64,000 bases of DNA, taken from the NCBI GenBank assembly GCA_030645615.1, contig JAUSNB010000025.1, positions 18,118 to 82,117 on the forward strand, written 5' to 3'. The position numbers and the translations under genes are program-made. This DNA comes from Actinomycetota bacterium (lineage in GTDB: Bacteria > Actinomycetota > Actinomycetes > S36-B12). Below the pieces are notes generated by a model. The model saw only the letters and a list, made by a program, of their open reading frames with translations, ran no database searches and was not told where the DNA came from. Below, one piece after another: positions 1 to 9,714 of this stretch; position 1 is the first letter of the stretch, and the number at the start of each line of letters is the position of its first letter.

Positions 1-364
1 CGGCCGGCCCGGAGACCTCCTCCAGCCGCACCGGAGGCACCGTGGGCAGCAGGAGGTCGCGCGGCAGGATCAACTCGGCGATGAACCCGGTCCCGCCGCC
101 CACGCCGAGCAGCGCGTTGCTGACGGTCCCCCCGCCCTCGTCGCGCACCTGGATCAGCATGGTCACCTGGCGCCGCTCCTCCACCGGGAGGAGGTCCGGC
201 GCCGGGGTCAAGCTGGACGACTCGGTCGGGACCTGCACGGCGACCCGGTTGCGGGCCACGACGAGGCCGGTCACGACCGTGGCGGCAATCACGACCGCTG
301 CCACGACCGCCATGAGGCGCCAGGGAAAGGGGTATACGTGCTCGTCGGTCACCACGTGGCCCAC
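1..364 (-). CDS. Single-pass membrane protein, LytR/LCP-like context (C-terminus outside window)
   Basis: The frame starts at GTG 364, two bases past the nadD stop, and stays open to the window edge (121 codons seen), so the C-terminus is missing. Residues about 18-36 form one hydrophobic segment after a short cytoplasmic start, followed by a Pro/Ser-rich linker and a soluble extracellular part beginning near VTMLIQVRDEG. In many actinobacteria the gene after nadD encodes an envelope protein of the LytR/CpsA/Psr type, and this start resembles those proteins, but the catalytic LCP domain is not visible here. The assignment rests on context and topology. Confidence 0.5.
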   Translation of the reverse strand, partial: MGHVVTDEHVYPFPWRLMAVVAAVVIAATVVTGLVVARNRVAVQVPTESSSLTPAPDLLPVEERRQVTMLIQVRDEGGGTVSNALLGVGGGTGFIAELILPRDLLLPTVPPVRLEEVSGPA

Positions 365-365
365 G

Positions 366-974
366 TCACGGTGCGGCGTAGAGGCGATGCTTGGCGATGA
401 GGTGGGCTACCCCGTCCGGGACGAGGTAGCCGATCGGCTCACCGCGCGCGACCCGGGCCCGCACGTCGGTCGACGAGATGGCCAGGGCCGGGACCTCGAC
501 GAGGGTTGCCGAGCCGGCGGCCAGGCCGGGGTCGCGCAGGACATGGCCCGGCCGCGTGACTCCGATGAGGTGGGCGCGCTCGAGGATGCCGTCGGGGTCG
601 CGCCAGGCCACCACCTCGGCCAGGGCATCCGCACCGGTGATGAAGAACCAGTCGGCCGTGTCCTGCGGATGCGCCCGGCCGAAGCCGGCCTGAAGGTCGC
701 GGAGCGTGTCGACCGTGTACGTCGGCCCGGGGCGATCGATGTCCACGCGGGTCACGTCGAACCGCGCGTCGCCGGCCGTGGCGACCACGGTCATGAGGTA
801 GCGCAGCTCGGGCGAGGCCGCGTTCGCGGACTGCTTGTGCCAGGCCTGTCCCGTCGGGCTGAACAGGACCCGATCCAGGGAGAAGCGGTGGGCGACCTCG
901 GACGCGGCCACGAGGTGCCCGTGGTGGATGGGATCGAACGACCCGCCCATGACGCCGATGCGGCTATGGGTCAC
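366..974 (-). CDS. nadD: Nicotinate-nucleotide adenylyltransferase
   Basis: Transfers AMP from ATP to nicotinate mononucleotide to give deamido-NAD, in cytosolic NAD synthesis. The 202-residue protein has the nucleotidyltransferase signature GGSFDPIHHGHL at 10-21 (HxGH at 17-20) and the second conserved block ISSTDVR near 166-172. Length is normal for the family. It lies 34 bases downstream of a small membrane protein and then proA, all on the minus strand, and the next gene begins two bases after its stop, so these are probably cotranscribed. Confidence 0.97.
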   Translation of the reverse strand: MTHSRIGVMGGSFDPIHHGHLVAASEVAHRFSLDRVLFSPTGQAWHKQSANAASPELRYLMTVVATAGDARFDVTRVDIDRPGPTYTVDTLRDLQAGFGRAHPQDTADWFFITGADALAEVVAWRDPDGILERAHLIGVTRPGHVLRDPGLAAGSATLVEVPALAISSTDVRARVARGEPIGYLVPDGVAHLIAKHRLYAAP

Positions 975-1008
975 GGGTTGACTCCGGGGGCTGCGGGGAG
1001 GCTCCCCG

Positions 1009-1155
1009 TCAGTCGCCGACCTTGATCATCATGGTCACGACGAGGAGCGCGCACAGCACGACGAACGACGCGACCCCGAAGACGTAGGGCGAGACCTGGG
1101 TGCCCTCGGCAGCCGCCTCCTCGCTCATCGCGATAGCGGTGGTGATGACGCTCAT
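1009..1155 (-). CDS. Small single-pass membrane protein (48 aa)
   Basis: A 48-residue frame between proA and nadD. ATG at 1155 is preceded by GGGGGAGGA, a strong ribosome binding site. The first 20 residues are polar and acidic (SEEAAAEG), residues about 23-43 are strongly hydrophobic (YVFGVASFVVLCALLVV), and a short positive tail (IKVGD) follows. That fits a small inner-membrane protein with its N-terminus outside. I have the impression that small ORFs occur at this place in other actinobacteria, but I know no function for it. RBS and membrane segment make it likely to be a real gene. Confidence 0.7.
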   Translation of the reverse strand: MSVITTAIAMSEEAAAEGTQVSPYVFGVASFVVLCALLVVTMMIKVGD

Positions 1156-1211
1156 CGGGATCCTCCCCCTGTCCTGGTCCGGGCCAGCCTCACTGTAGCG
1201 GCACCGCCACG

Positions 1212-2483
1212 TCAGGCGCGGGTGTGCCCGTCGCCCGTCACGATGAATGTGGTGGTGGTCAACTCGGGGAGTCCCATCGGTCCGCGGGCGTGCAGCTTCT
1301 GGGTGGAGATGCCGATCTCGGCCCCGAAGCCGAACTCCCCGCCGTCGGTGAACCGGGTCGATGCATTGACCATCACCGCTGCCGAGTCGACTCCGGCGAT
1401 GAAGTGCTGGGCGGCGCTCTGGCTGTCCGTGACGATGGCCTCGGTATGGCCCGACGACCACCTGCGGATGTGCGCGAGGGCAGCGTCGATGTCGTCGACG
1501 ATCCCCGCGGCGATGTCGAGGGAGTAGTACTCCGCCGCCCAGTCGTCGTCGGTGGCCTCGGTGAAGTCGATGCCGGACGACGTCGCGTGCAGCGCGAAGC
1601 GATCGTCGCCGTGGATGGTGACGCCAGCCTCCTTCAGGGCGGCGAGCGCCGCGGGGAGGAAGGCATCGGCGATGTCCTTGTGGACCAGGACGGTCTCGGC
1701 GGCGTTGCACACGCTGACGCGCTGCGACTTGCTGTTGAGCAGGATCCGCACCGCCTTGTCGATGTCGGCGTCCTTGTCGATGTAGACATGGCAGTTGCCC
1801 ACGCCTGTCTCGATCACCGGAACGGTCGAGTTGTCGACCACGCTGCGGATGAGCGAGTCCCCGCCCCGCGGGATCAGCACGTCGACGAGTCCGCGCGCGG
1901 TCATCAGGTGCTTGACCGACTCGTGCGTCTCGCCGGGGACGAGCTGGATGGCATCGGCCGGGACGCCGACGCCCGCCAGCGCATCGCGCATGACGCCGGC
2001 CAGCGCCGCGTTGCTCGCGGACGCCGACGAGGATCCCCGCAGCAGGGCCGCGTTGCCGCTCTTCAGGCACAGTCCCGCGGCGTCGACGGTCACGTTGGGC
2101 CGCGCCTCGTAGATCATGCCGACGACGCCCAGCGGAACGCGCACCTGCCTGATCTGCAGCCCATTCGGCAGGGTGTAGCCACGCAGCACCTCGCCGACCG
2201 GGTCCGGCAGCCCGGCCACGTCGCGCAGGGCCTGCGCGATCGCCGCGATGCGCGGAGCCGTCAGGGTCAGCCGGTCGATGAGCGCGGGTGTCGTGCCGCT
2301 GGCTTCGGCCCGCTCGACGTCGGCCCGGTTGGCGACGACGATCTCCCCGGCGCGCGCGTCAAGGACATCGGCCATCGCGCGCAGGGCGGCATCCTTCTGG
2401 TTGCGGGTCAGCTGGCGAAGGACGACCGCGGCCTCGCGGGCGCGGCGTGCCGTGGCCAGCACCTGCTCACGGTCGTCGCTCAT
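1212..2483 (-). CDS. proA: Glutamate-5-semialdehyde dehydrogenase (gamma-glutamyl phosphate reductase)
   Basis: Reduces gamma-glutamyl phosphate with NADPH in proline synthesis, the step after ProB. 423 residues from ATG 2483 (MSDDREQV), the normal family length. The catalytic cysteine lies in the block [12 protein letters not shown], about residue 259. The frame could extend upstream to 2558, but that would run through palindrome A1, so the internal ATG is preferred. proB lies nearby, separated by one conserved gene and the palindrome. Confidence 0.97.
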   Translation of the reverse strand: MSDDREQVLATARRAREAAVVLRQLTRNQKDAALRAMADVLDARAGEIVVANRADVERAEASGTTPALIDRLTLTAPRIAAIAQALRDVAGLPDPVGEVLRGYTLPNGLQIRQVRVPLGVVGMIYEARPNVTVDAAGLCLKSGNAALLRGSSSASASNAALAGVMRDALAGVGVPADAIQLVPGETHESVKHLMTARGLVDVLIPRGGDSLIRSVVDNSTVPVIETGVGNCHVYIDKDADIDKAVRILLNSKSQRVSVCNAAETVLVHKDIADAFLPAALAALKEAGVTIHGDDRFALHATSSGIDFTEATDDDWAAEYYSLDIAAGIVDDIDAALAHIRRWSSGHTEAIVTDSQSAAQHFIAGVDSAAVMVNASTRFTDGGEFGFGAEIGISTQKLHARGPMGLPELTTTTFIVTGDGHTRA

Positions 2484-2510
2484 GCCGCCAAGGGTAGCCA
2501 CCCGGCCGAT

Positions 2511-2559
2511 CTTGAGGTTGGCGTGGGTTTCCGGGAGCTCGAGGCACGCCAACCTCAAG
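2511..2559. repeat. Palindromic repeat family A, copy A1 (solo)
   Basis: CTTGAGGTTGGCG (2511-2523) and its exact reverse complement (2547-2559) are separated by 23 bases. Here pairing extends to 15 bp (TG/CA) and further outside the core through one wobble. The right flank GTCGGCGG is shared with the other copies. It sits between proA and the next gene upstream, both on the minus strand. There is no T-run, so it is not a classic intrinsic terminator. Confidence 0.9.
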
Positions 2560-2568
2560 GTCGGCGGG

Positions 2569-2970
2569 TCAGAACGGGATGACGCGGCCCGCGGCCACCA
2601 GGCCGGGCTGCTCGTGGATGTACCGGCCGCGGCGATGGAAGGTCTCCCGGTCGACCACCTCGACGCCCACCACCCGCCAGGGCGGCAACTGCGCTGATGC
2701 GATGTGCTCGTCCCACAGCAGCACCGCCATGCGCAGGGCCGTGGACACGTTCTGGGCCTCCTCCCAGTACCGCACCTCGGCGCGGTCGGCGGAGTAGCGG
2801 CCCGAGAGCAGGAACGGATGCTCGTGGCTGAGCCGCTCGAGGGCGGACTTGATGACCGGATCCGGCACGTGCGGACCGGCCACGGTCAGGGTGATGTGCC
2901 ACATCGACCGGGGCACGTCGGGCGATGCGGGCTCGTCCGGCACCAGGCGCAGGGGCTCAGCAGCGTCCAC
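2569..2970 (-). CDS. Conserved actinobacterial protein of unknown function
   Basis: 133 residues from GTG 2970, with GGGAG six bases upstream. No signal peptide or membrane segment. The sequence has a conserved look: [11 protein letters not shown] near the start, then [26 protein letters not shown], a predicted alpha/beta mix rich in His and Trp, and [14 protein letters not shown] near the end. I recognise it as the kind of small protein found next to proA/proB in actinobacteria but know no activity for it. It lies between proB and proA, 32 bases after proB. Confidence 0.8.
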   Translation of the reverse strand: MDAAEPLRLVPDEPASPDVPRSMWHITLTVAGPHVPDPVIKSALERLSHEHPFLLSGRYSADRAEVRYWEEAQNVSTALRMAVLLWDEHIASAQLPPWRVVGVEVVDRETFHRRGRYIHEQPGLVAAGRVIPF

Positions 2971-3002
2971 GCCGACTCCCTGCTCGTCGTCGGCCCGTCG
3001 GC

Positions 3003-4130
3003 TCAGGTGGCCAGTATCACCAAGGCGTCGCGGTGGACGACTTCGCGTTCATAGGCTGGCCCGAGCTCACGCGCCAGTTCCCGGGTGGAGCGGCCGAGCA
3101 GGCCCGGCAACTCCTGTGCGTCAAAGTTGACCAAACCTCGGGCCACGATGTTGCCATTTTCGTCCAAGAGGTCGACCGGATCGCCCGCCACGAACGACCC
3201 CTCGATGCCGGTGATGCCCGCGGGAAGCAGCGACGACCTGCGCTGCACGACCGCGGCGACGGCGCCGGCGTCGAGGCGCAGCCTGCCCGACGAGGTGGTC
3301 GCGTGCGCCAGCCACAGCAGCCGGGTGGAGGTGCGCTCGCCGGTGGGATGGAACACGGTGCCGACATCGGCGGATGCCAGCGCGCGGTCGACCTGAGTCG
3401 CGGACGCCAGGAGCACGGGGATCCCTGCCGACGTGGCGATGGCGGCTGCCTCGACCTTCGTGGCCATCCCGCCCAGGCCCACGCCCGCGCCACCCGTGCC
3501 GCCGACGCGGACGCCGGAGAGGTCAGCCGGGCCGCGAACATCCGTGACCAGGCGGGAGCCCTCGCGGTCGGGAGGCCCGTCGAACAGGCCTTCGACGTCG
3601 GACAGGAGGACCAGCGCATCAGCCTGGACGACGTGCGCCACGAGCGCGGCCAGCCGGTCGTTGTCGCCGACCCGGATCTCGTCGGTGGCGACGGTGTCGT
3701 TCTCGTTCACGATCGGAACGACCCCGAGGTCGAGGAGCCGGAAGAGCGTGCGCTGGGCATTGCGGTACTGGCTGCGCCTGATGACGTCCTCCGCCGTGAC
3801 GAGCACCTGACCCACGGTGAGACCGTGCTGGCCGAAGGCAACGCTGTACTGGGCGATGAGCATGCCCTGCCCCACCGAGGCGGCCGCCTGCTGCGTGGCG
3901 AGGTCACGCGGCCGTCGCGTGATGCCCAGCGCGGGAAAGCCCGTGGCGATCGCCCCACTGGAGACGAGCACGACCTGGTGCCCCGCCTGGCGGCGCGCGG
4001 CGATCTGCGCCACGAGCGCCTCGATGCGCGGCACGTCGATGCCGCCGCCGGGCCGAGTCAGGGACGACGAGCCCACCTTGACGACGACGCGCTCGGCCGA
4101 CGCGATCCGCCCGCGCACTCCGCGGCTCAT
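3003..4130 (-). CDS. proB: Glutamate 5-kinase
   Basis: Phosphorylates glutamate, the first and normally feedback-inhibited step of proline synthesis. 375 residues: an N-terminal amino-acid-kinase domain (KVGSSSLT near 18-25; VNENDTV in the glutamate-binding region) and a C-terminal PUA domain from about 280 onward. The start ATG overlaps the obg stop by four bases (ATGA), so it is translationally coupled to obg in an rplU-rpmA-obg-proB operon. Confidence 0.97.
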   Translation of the reverse strand: MSRGVRGRIASAERVVVKVGSSSLTRPGGGIDVPRIEALVAQIAARRQAGHQVVLVSSGAIATGFPALGITRRPRDLATQQAAASVGQGMLIAQYSVAFGQHGLTVGQVLVTAEDVIRRSQYRNAQRTLFRLLDLGVVPIVNENDTVATDEIRVGDNDRLAALVAHVVQADALVLLSDVEGLFDGPPDREGSRLVTDVRGPADLSGVRVGGTGGAGVGLGGMATKVEAAAIATSAGIPVLLASATQVDRALASADVGTVFHPTGERTSTRLLWLAHATTSSGRLRLDAGAVAAVVQRRSSLLPAGITGIEGSFVAGDPVDLLDENGNIVARGLVNFDAQELPGLLGRSTRELARELGPAYEREVVHRDALVILAT

Positions 4131-5518
4131 GGACCATCCTCGAACTCGATGCCGAACTCGTCGAGCCGCGCGTCGAGCCGAACGTCGGTCCCGCGCGGGC
4201 CGGCGTGCGGTGCATCTCCGGCATGGATGGTCGGGTACCAGTCGAAGACGACGGCGTCGTCGTCCCCGCCGATCATGACCGTCGAGCCGGAGACCGCTCC
4301 CATCGCGATGAGCTGCTCCTCCACGCCGAGCCGGGCCAGGCGATCCGCGAGGTAGCCCACGGCCTCGTCATTGCTGAAGTCGGTCTGCCGCACCCATCGC
4401 TCGGGCCGGCGGCCGCGCACCCGGAACCCGTCGTCCTCCTCGGTGACGGTGAAGCCTGAGTCATCCACGGCCTTGGGGCTGATGACCACCCGCACGTTCT
4501 CGTCCGGCTCGGCTGCCTTGCGGGCCAGGATGACCTGCTCGGCAAGGGCGAATGACAGCGGCCGCAGCCCTTCGTGGGTCGCAGCGGAGATCTCGAATAC
4601 CTGGTAGCCACGCTCCTGCAGGATCGGGCGCACCAGTTCGGCGAGCACCCGGGCATCCGGCACGTCGATCTTGTTCAGCGCCACCAGCCGCGGACGGCCG
4701 TCGAGTCCCCCGTAGAGGGACAATTCATTCTCGATGACGTCGAGGTCGTCGATCGGGTCGCGGCCCGGCTCCATCGTGGCGCAGTCAAGGACGTGCACGA
4801 GGACGCTGCAGCGCTCGACGTGCCGCAGGAACTCGAGTCCGAGGCCCTTGCCCTGGCTGGCACCCGGGATCAGTCCGGGAACGTCGGCGATCGTGTACAC
4901 GACCTCTCCCGCCGTGACGACTCCGAGATTCGGAGCGAGCGTCGTGAACGGGTAGTCGGCGATCTTGGGACGTGCGGCGGACATGGCCGCGACGACGCTG
5001 GACTTGCCGGCGCTCGGGAAGCCCACGAGGGCCACGTCGGCAACGGTCTTGAGCTCGAGCACGACCTCGCGCCGCTCGCCCGGCTCGCCGAGCAGGGCGA
5101 AGCCCGGCGCACGGCGGCGAGGCGAGGACAGGGCCGCGTTGCCGAGGCCGCCGTGGCCGCCCTGCGCGATGACGAAACGGGCACCCTCGCCCACGAGGTC
5201 GGCGAGCACCTCCCCAGCAGGGGTCGTGACGACCGTGCCGCTGGGTACCCGAAGCACGATGTCGGATGCCACGGCGCCGTTGCGGTGCCCGCCTTGGCCG
5301 GCCTTGCCGTTCTGGGCGCGCTTGTGCGGGCTGTGGTGGAACTCCAGCAGCGTCGTCACGCCGGTGTCGACGACGGCGATGATGTCGCCGCCCCGGCCAC
5401 CATTGCCACCGTCGGGCCCGCCGAGCGGCTTGAACTTCTCGCGCAGCACGGAGGCACAACCGTTGCCCCCGTCGCCGGCCTGCGCGTGCAGGACAACACG
5501 GTCAACGAACGTGGCCAT
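4127..5518 (-). CDS. obg: GTPase Obg/CgtA
   Basis: Ribosome-associated GTPase acting in 50S maturation and stress control. 463 residues from ATG 5518 ([11 protein letters not shown]); the longer upstream frame lacks family similarity and crosses a hairpin. Residues 1-158 form the glycine-rich Obg fold. The G domain has GFPSAGKSS (about 163-171), DVPGLIPGA (G3) and ALNKID (G4). A C-terminal OCT domain (about 350-430) is present and is followed by an acidic tail. It follows rpmA and rplU, the usual order. Confidence 0.97.
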   Translation of the reverse strand: MATFVDRVVLHAQAGDGGNGCASVLREKFKPLGGPDGGNGGRGGDIIAVVDTGVTTLLEFHHSPHKRAQNGKAGQGGHRNGAVASDIVLRVPSGTVVTTPAGEVLADLVGEGARFVIAQGGHGGLGNAALSSPRRRAPGFALLGEPGERREVVLELKTVADVALVGFPSAGKSSVVAAMSAARPKIADYPFTTLAPNLGVVTAGEVVYTIADVPGLIPGASQGKGLGLEFLRHVERCSVLVHVLDCATMEPGRDPIDDLDVIENELSLYGGLDGRPRLVALNKIDVPDARVLAELVRPILQERGYQVFEISAATHEGLRPLSFALAEQVILARKAAEPDENVRVVISPKAVDDSGFTVTEEDDGFRVRGRRPERWVRQTDFSNDEAVGYLADRLARLGVEEQLIAMGAVSGSTVMIGGDDDAVVFDWYPTIHAGDAPHAGPRGTDVRLDARLDEFGIEFEDGP

Positions 5519-5557
5519 GAGCCAGCCTTCCCGTGCGTTGAGATGCAAAGCACAAGA

Positions 5558-5577
5558 GGCGGGCCCGAAGGCCCGCC
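5558..5577 (-). terminator. UUCG-tetraloop hairpin after rpmA
   Basis: On the minus strand GGCGGGCC-TTCG-GGCCCGCC forms an 8-bp G+C stem closed by a stable UUCG loop, 26 bases past the rpmA stop and before obg. Only a weak T-rich stretch follows (TCTTGTGCTTTG), so it may attenuate rather than fully stop transcription, making more L21/L27 than Obg/ProB. Confidence 0.6.
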
Positions 5578-5603
5578 CCCTGCATGAACATGAGCCGCCC
5601 GGA

Positions 5604-5858
5604 CTACTCGCCCGCGACGATGTTGACGACCCGGCGACCGCGATGGGTGCCGAACTCGACCTTGCCGGCGGACAGCGCGAACAGCGTGTCATCGCCACCG
5701 CGACCGACGTTGTCGCCCGGGTGGAAGTGGGTGCCCCGCTGGCGGACGATGATCTCGCCGGCGTTGACCTCCTGGCCGCCGAACCGCTTCACGCCGAGGC
5801 GCTGGGCATTCGAGTCGCGGCCGTTACGGGTGCTGGATGCGCCCTTCTTATGTGCCAT
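5604..5858 (-). CDS. rpmA: 50S ribosomal protein L27
   Basis: 84-residue ribosomal protein near the peptidyl-transferase centre. It starts [16 protein letters not shown], the unprocessed actinobacterial form with the basic N-terminal arm at the start of the protein, and contains [16 protein letters not shown]. It follows rplU with four bases between them, so the two are cotranscribed. Confidence 0.98.
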   Translation of the reverse strand: MAHKKGASSTRNGRDSNAQRLGVKRFGGQEVNAGEIIVRQRGTHFHPGDNVGRGGDDTLFALSAGKVEFGTHRGRRVVNIVAGE

Positions 5859-5862
5859 GCCG

Positions 5863-6177
5863 TCACTTCCCCGGGGTGATGCCGGTGACCTTGACCGCGG
5901 TGAGCTCCTGACGGTGCCCCTGGCGGCGGCGGTAGCCGGTCTTGTTCTTGTACTTGAGGATGTCGATCTTGGGGCCGCGGCGATGGTCGATGATCTCGGC
6001 CGTCACGCTGGTCTTGGCGAGGACGGCAGGGTCGGACGTGACCGCGGTGCCGTCGACGAGCAACAAGGCTGCCAGCGCGACGGACGCACCCGGCTCGCCT
6101 GCGACGCGGTCCATGACCACGACGTCGCCGACCGTGACCTTCTCCTGCCGGCCGCCGGCGCGAACGATGGCGTACAC
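5863..6177 (-). CDS. rplU: 50S ribosomal protein L21
   Basis: Binds 23S rRNA during 50S assembly. Two GTG codons are possible, 6180 and 6177. GTG 6177 gives the usual L21 start ([13 protein letters not shown]) and a better 6-base spacing to AGGAG, so it is chosen (104 residues). The C-terminal [14 protein letters not shown] is the typical basic rRNA-binding part. It is the first gene of the rplU-rpmA-obg-proB operon behind a clear promoter. Confidence 0.97.
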   Translation of the reverse strand: MYAIVRAGGRQEKVTVGDVVVMDRVAGEPGASVALAALLLVDGTAVTSDPAVLAKTSVTAEIIDHRRGPKIDILKYKNKTGYRRRQGHRQELTAVKVTGITPGK

Positions 6178-6226
6178 CACTAACTCCTGTCGTCTTGGGG
6201 TTCGGCGCCCGAAGGCGCGAAGGGCA

Positions 6227-6256
6227 AGTCTACGGATGCCCCCTCCATAGGGTCAA
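6227..6256 (-). promoter_or_regulatory. Promoter of the rplU operon
   Basis: Minus strand: TTGACC (6256-6251), 18-base spacer, TAGACT (6232-6227). This is a near-consensus housekeeping promoter with a leader of roughly 40 bases. The -35 box contains the stop codon of the upstream RNase gene. The leader can form a short GC hairpin (GGCGCC with GGCGC around 6203-6219), but I do not recognise a known L21 leader. Confidence 0.75.
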
Positions 6257-8772
6257 ACCGCGCCCTCGAGGGCCTCGGCCTCGGCAAGCGTGCGCGCGAC
6301 CTCCGCCGGATCGGCATCGTCGAGCATCTCCTCGAACAACTCCTCGCGGACATCGTCCAGGGCCGACTCACGGGCCTCCTCCAGCGCCTCGGCGAGGGTG
6401 ACGTCGGTCACATCGCCGCCCTCCAAGGGCTCGGGGGCCCCGTCGAGCGCGGCCGCCTCCTGCGCCAGCAGCGCCCGGGCCGCCACGTCGGCGGGGTCGA
6501 CCGCGTTGGCCGGCTTGCGGTGCCTCGGCGAATGATCGTGATCGTCCGCGTGCAGGTTCACCCGGATGCCGCGGCCGTTGCAGTGGTCGCACGCCTCCGA
6601 GAAGGACTCCAGCAGCCCGGACCCGATGCGCTTGCGGGTCATTTGCACGAGCCCGAGCGAGGTGACCTCGGCCACCTGGTGCTTCGTCCGATCACGGCCC
6701 AGGCACTCAACCAGCCGGCGCAGCACGAGGTCACGATTGCTCTCGAGCACCATGTCGATGAAGTCCACGACGATGATCCCGCCGATGTCCCGGAGCCGGA
6801 GCTGGCGAACGATCTCCTCGGCCGCCTCGATGTTGTTGCGGGTGACGGTCTGCTCCAGATTGCCGCCCTGGCCGGTGAACTTGCCGGTGTTGACGTCGAC
6901 GACGGTCATGGCCTCGGTGCGGTCGATGACCAGGGATCCGCCGGACGGCAGGTAGACCTTTCGGTCCAGCGCCTTGAGCAGCTGCTCATCGACGCGGTAC
7001 TCGGCGAACACGTCGCTGGTGGCCACGTGGTGCTGCAGCCGGTCGGCGAGGTCGGGCGCAACGGCGCCGATGTACTCGCTCAGGTCGGTCCACGCCGTGT
7101 CGCCGGAGACGACGAGCCTGGTGACGTCTTCGTTGAAGATGTCACGGACGACCTTGATCGCCAGGTCCGGCTCCCCATACAGCAGTGCGGGGGGCGATGC
7201 GCCCTTCGCGGCCTTGGTGATCTCCTCCCACGTGGCCGCGAGGCGGGCCACGTCCTGCTCCAGGGCGTCCTCCGGCGCTCCCTCGGCGGCCGTTCGCACG
7301 ATGACACCGGCGTCCTCGGGCATGACCCGCTTGAGCACCGACTTCAGGCGGGTGCGCTCGGTGTCGGGCAGCTTGCGGCTGATGCCGGTCATGTTGCTGT
7401 CGGGCACGTACACGAGGAAGCGGCCGGGCAGCGAGATCTGGCTGGTGAGGCGCGAGCCCTTCTGCCCCACCGGGTCCTTGGTGACCTGCACGAGGATGGG
7501 ATCGCCTGACTTCAGGGCGAGCTCGATGCGCTTGGGCTGGCCCTCGAGGCCAGCCGCGTCCCAGTTGACCTCGCCGGCGTACAGGACCGCGTTGCGGCCC
7601 CTGCCGATGTCGACGAAAGCCGCCTCCATGCTCGGCAGCACGTTCTGGACGCGTCCGAGGTAGACGTTGCCCACCATCGACGAGGACGAGCCGCGCGTGA
7701 CGTAGTGCTCGACGAGCACGCCGTCCTCGAGGACGGCGATCTGAGTGCGGTCGCCCTTCTGGCGGACCACCATCACCCGCTCGACGGCCTCGCGGCGGGC
7801 GAGGAACTCCGCCTCCGTGAGGATCGGGGCACGGCGACGGCCGGCCTCCCGGCCCTCGCGCCGGCGCTGCTTCTTGGCCTCGAGCCGGGTGGACCCGCGC
7901 AGGCCGGTGACGTCGTCCGACCCCCGGTCGCGGGGCTGCCGGGAGCGCGACGTCGTGGCCGGCGCATCGTCGGAGAGCGGCTCGAGCTCGCCATCGGCTC
8001 CGCGACGACGACGCCGGCGGCGGCGCTTGCCCGCCGCATCGCCTTCGTCTGCCTCGTCCCCGGCGCCCTGGGGACCGCTGTCCGGCGACTCGTCAGACGA
8101 CTCGTCGGCCGGGCCGTCCTCGTCCGAGCGCCGCTTGCGGCCGCGACCGCCACGCCGGCGACGGCGCCGGCGGCTTCCGTCGCCGCTCTCGTCGTCGTCG
8201 GCATCGGTCGCCTCGTGGTCGGGGCCGTCGGGAGCAGGCTCGGGAGCTTCGGCCGCGGGGGTCGCCTTGCGCCGAGTGCGCTTGGCTGCCACGGGAGGCT
8301 CGTCGGCAGCGCCGGGCGCGACCGGCTCCGGCGCCACGAACAGCGGCGCCACGAAGCCGGCGGTGGCCATGCGCGTCGGGCCGCCGTCGTCGGCAGCGCC
8401 GCCCGCGCCGTCACCGGACGCCGCCGTGGACTTCTTGCTGGCCCGGACCCGCTTGGCCGGCTTCGACGGCTCGGCAGTCCCGGTCGCGGGCTCGTCGGTG
8501 CCCTGATCGCCGGTGGTCGCGCTGTCGCTGCCGGCTGCTGACTTCTTGGCCGGCTTGCGCGTGGTGGACTTCTTCGCGGCCTTCTTGGCCGGCGACTTGG
8601 CTTCGTGGGGCGCGGCCTCCGCTGCTGCGGCGGCGGGCTCGACGGCCGGGGGGCCGGCGGGGCGGCTGGCTGCCCGACGGCGGGTGCGCTTGGCCACGGC
8701 CTCGTCGGCCAAGGCCTTGTCGGTGGGCGCGGAATCGTCCGCGGGACGGGGGGAATCGTCGTTGTCGACCAT
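6253..8772 (-). CDS. rne: Ribonuclease E/G family endoribonuclease
   Basis: Cleaves single-stranded RNA in mRNA decay and rRNA/tRNA maturation. 839 residues from ATG 8772, with AAGGAG nine bases upstream. The first roughly 330 residues are a low-complexity Ala/Pro/Lys/Asp-rich extension containing RRRRRRGGRGRKRR, usual in actinobacterial RNase E. An S1 domain starts near 367 (GNVYLGRVQNV). The catalytic core has VDVNTGKFTG near 622 and VVDFIDM. The Zn-link motif CDHCNGRG follows, then an acidic tail. The 186 bases upstream to the next gene hold its leader; I see no other gene there. Confidence 0.95.
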   Translation of the reverse strand: MVDNDDSPRPADDSAPTDKALADEAVAKRTRRRAASRPAGPPAVEPAAAAAEAAPHEAKSPAKKAAKKSTTRKPAKKSAAGSDSATTGDQGTDEPATGTAEPSKPAKRVRASKKSTAASGDGAGGAADDGGPTRMATAGFVAPLFVAPEPVAPGAADEPPVAAKRTRRKATPAAEAPEPAPDGPDHEATDADDDESGDGSRRRRRRRGGRGRKRRSDEDGPADESSDESPDSGPQGAGDEADEGDAAGKRRRRRRRRGADGELEPLSDDAPATTSRSRQPRDRGSDDVTGLRGSTRLEAKKQRRREGREAGRRRAPILTEAEFLARREAVERVMVVRQKGDRTQIAVLEDGVLVEHYVTRGSSSSMVGNVYLGRVQNVLPSMEAAFVDIGRGRNAVLYAGEVNWDAAGLEGQPKRIELALKSGDPILVQVTKDPVGQKGSRLTSQISLPGRFLVYVPDSNMTGISRKLPDTERTRLKSVLKRVMPEDAGVIVRTAAEGAPEDALEQDVARLAATWEEITKAAKGASPPALLYGEPDLAIKVVRDIFNEDVTRLVVSGDTAWTDLSEYIGAVAPDLADRLQHHVATSDVFAEYRVDEQLLKALDRKVYLPSGGSLVIDRTEAMTVVDVNTGKFTGQGGNLEQTVTRNNIEAAEEIVRQLRLRDIGGIIVVDFIDMVLESNRDLVLRRLVECLGRDRTKHQVAEVTSLGLVQMTRKRIGSGLLESFSEACDHCNGRGIRVNLHADDHDHSPRHRKPANAVDPADVAARALLAQEAAALDGAPEPLEGGDVTDVTLAEALEEARESALDDVREELFEEMLDDADPAEVARTLAEAEALEGAV

Positions 8773-8958
8773 GTGGTCGTGCTCCTTATGGACCTCGGCC
8801 GCCAGGGCGGTCGGGCCACTCCTCGTGCGAGGGGCCGGATCGGCTGTCCTCGTCAAGCCTTCGTGGATGCGGCTCGAGGAGGGCGCATGGGCGCAACTGG
8901 CTCGGACCGCCGGCGGCGTCTTCCGGAACCCGTCGGGATACCTTCCCGCCGGCTGACC

Positions 8959-9702
8959 TCAGCCCGCGCGGTCAGGCGCCAGCGGATCGGCCACGGAGGT
9001 TCCTGCCTCGTCTAGCGGCCCCTGTGCCAGCCGGGTCACCCGAGGGGGCTTCGGCGGCACGAGGTCAGCCACGCGTCGAAGCGCGGAGATCACGTCGTCG
9101 GGTCGAACGGACGGGGTTCCGTGCCGCACGACCACCCGCAGTATCGCACAGTCCGGATTCGGGCCGTCGCCGGGCGCGCAGTCCAGCGAGATCACTGCCG
9201 CTCGCGCGTCGAAGGACCGGATCCCGTTCTTGGTGAGCCGCTCCACGAGGATCTCCTCCTCCACGAGGAACCGGCCGACGGCCCCGCGAGCCTCGTCGAG
9301 GGGCACTCCCGGCAGTTCAACCTGCCACACGCTCGCCTCGAGGCGCTGGGCGAAGTCGGGTGTCCGCGCCTCCACCACGTCCACGACGTCGAGCCCCGGG
9401 GGCAGCGCCTCGTCGAGGGCGGCCCTGATCTTGCCTGGATCGCAGCGCGCCGCTACCCCGATCTCCACGTACTCGGCCTCACTGGCCACCCCCGTCGGCG
9501 CGGCGTTGGCGTACGAAACCTTGGGGTGCGGGTTGAAGCCGGCGCTGTAGGCCATGGGGACGTCGGCCCGGCGCAGCGCTCTCTCGAATGCTCGCTGGAA
9601 GTCCCGGTGGCTGGAGAACCGGAGCCGGCCTCGCTTGGCATAGCGCAGCCGCAGCCGCTGGACGGTCGGGGCCACATCGCGGTCAGGCGCGGGCCGGGCC
9701 AT
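8959..9702 (-). CDS. TIGR03936/DUF2344 radical-SAM-associated protein
   Basis: 247 residues from ATG 9702, with GGAGGGG five bases upstream. The N-terminal half has the family signature RLRYAKRGRLRFSSHRDF and the block YSAGFNPHPKVSYANAAPTGVASEAEYVEI. The role of this family is not established. It is found beside, or fused to, the TIGR03960 radical-SAM protein and close to rplU/rpmA/RNase E genes, which suggests RNA or ribosome modification. The stop-to-start distance to the TIGR03960 gene is 12 bases, so the two are probably one operon and one functional unit. Confidence 0.88.
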   Translation of the reverse strand: MARPAPDRDVAPTVQRLRLRYAKRGRLRFSSHRDFQRAFERALRRADVPMAYSAGFNPHPKVSYANAAPTGVASEAEYVEIGVAARCDPGKIRAALDEALPPGLDVVDVVEARTPDFAQRLEASVWQVELPGVPLDEARGAVGRFLVEEEILVERLTKNGIRSFDARAAVISLDCAPGDGPNPDCAILRVVVRHGTPSVRPDDVISALRRVADLVPPKPPRVTRLAQGPLDEAGTSVADPLAPDRAG

Positions 9703-9714
9703 CGGTCCCCTCCG

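Noticed and set aside
2511..2559. Family A palindromes as ordinary intrinsic terminators
   Set aside because: No T-run on either strand, spacing fixed at 23 bases and a one-sided conserved flank are not expected of terminators, although a termination effect cannot be excluded.
6203..6219. Known L21 leader RNA
   Set aside because: Only a small GC hairpin is visible; no match to a described leader structure could be supported by eye.
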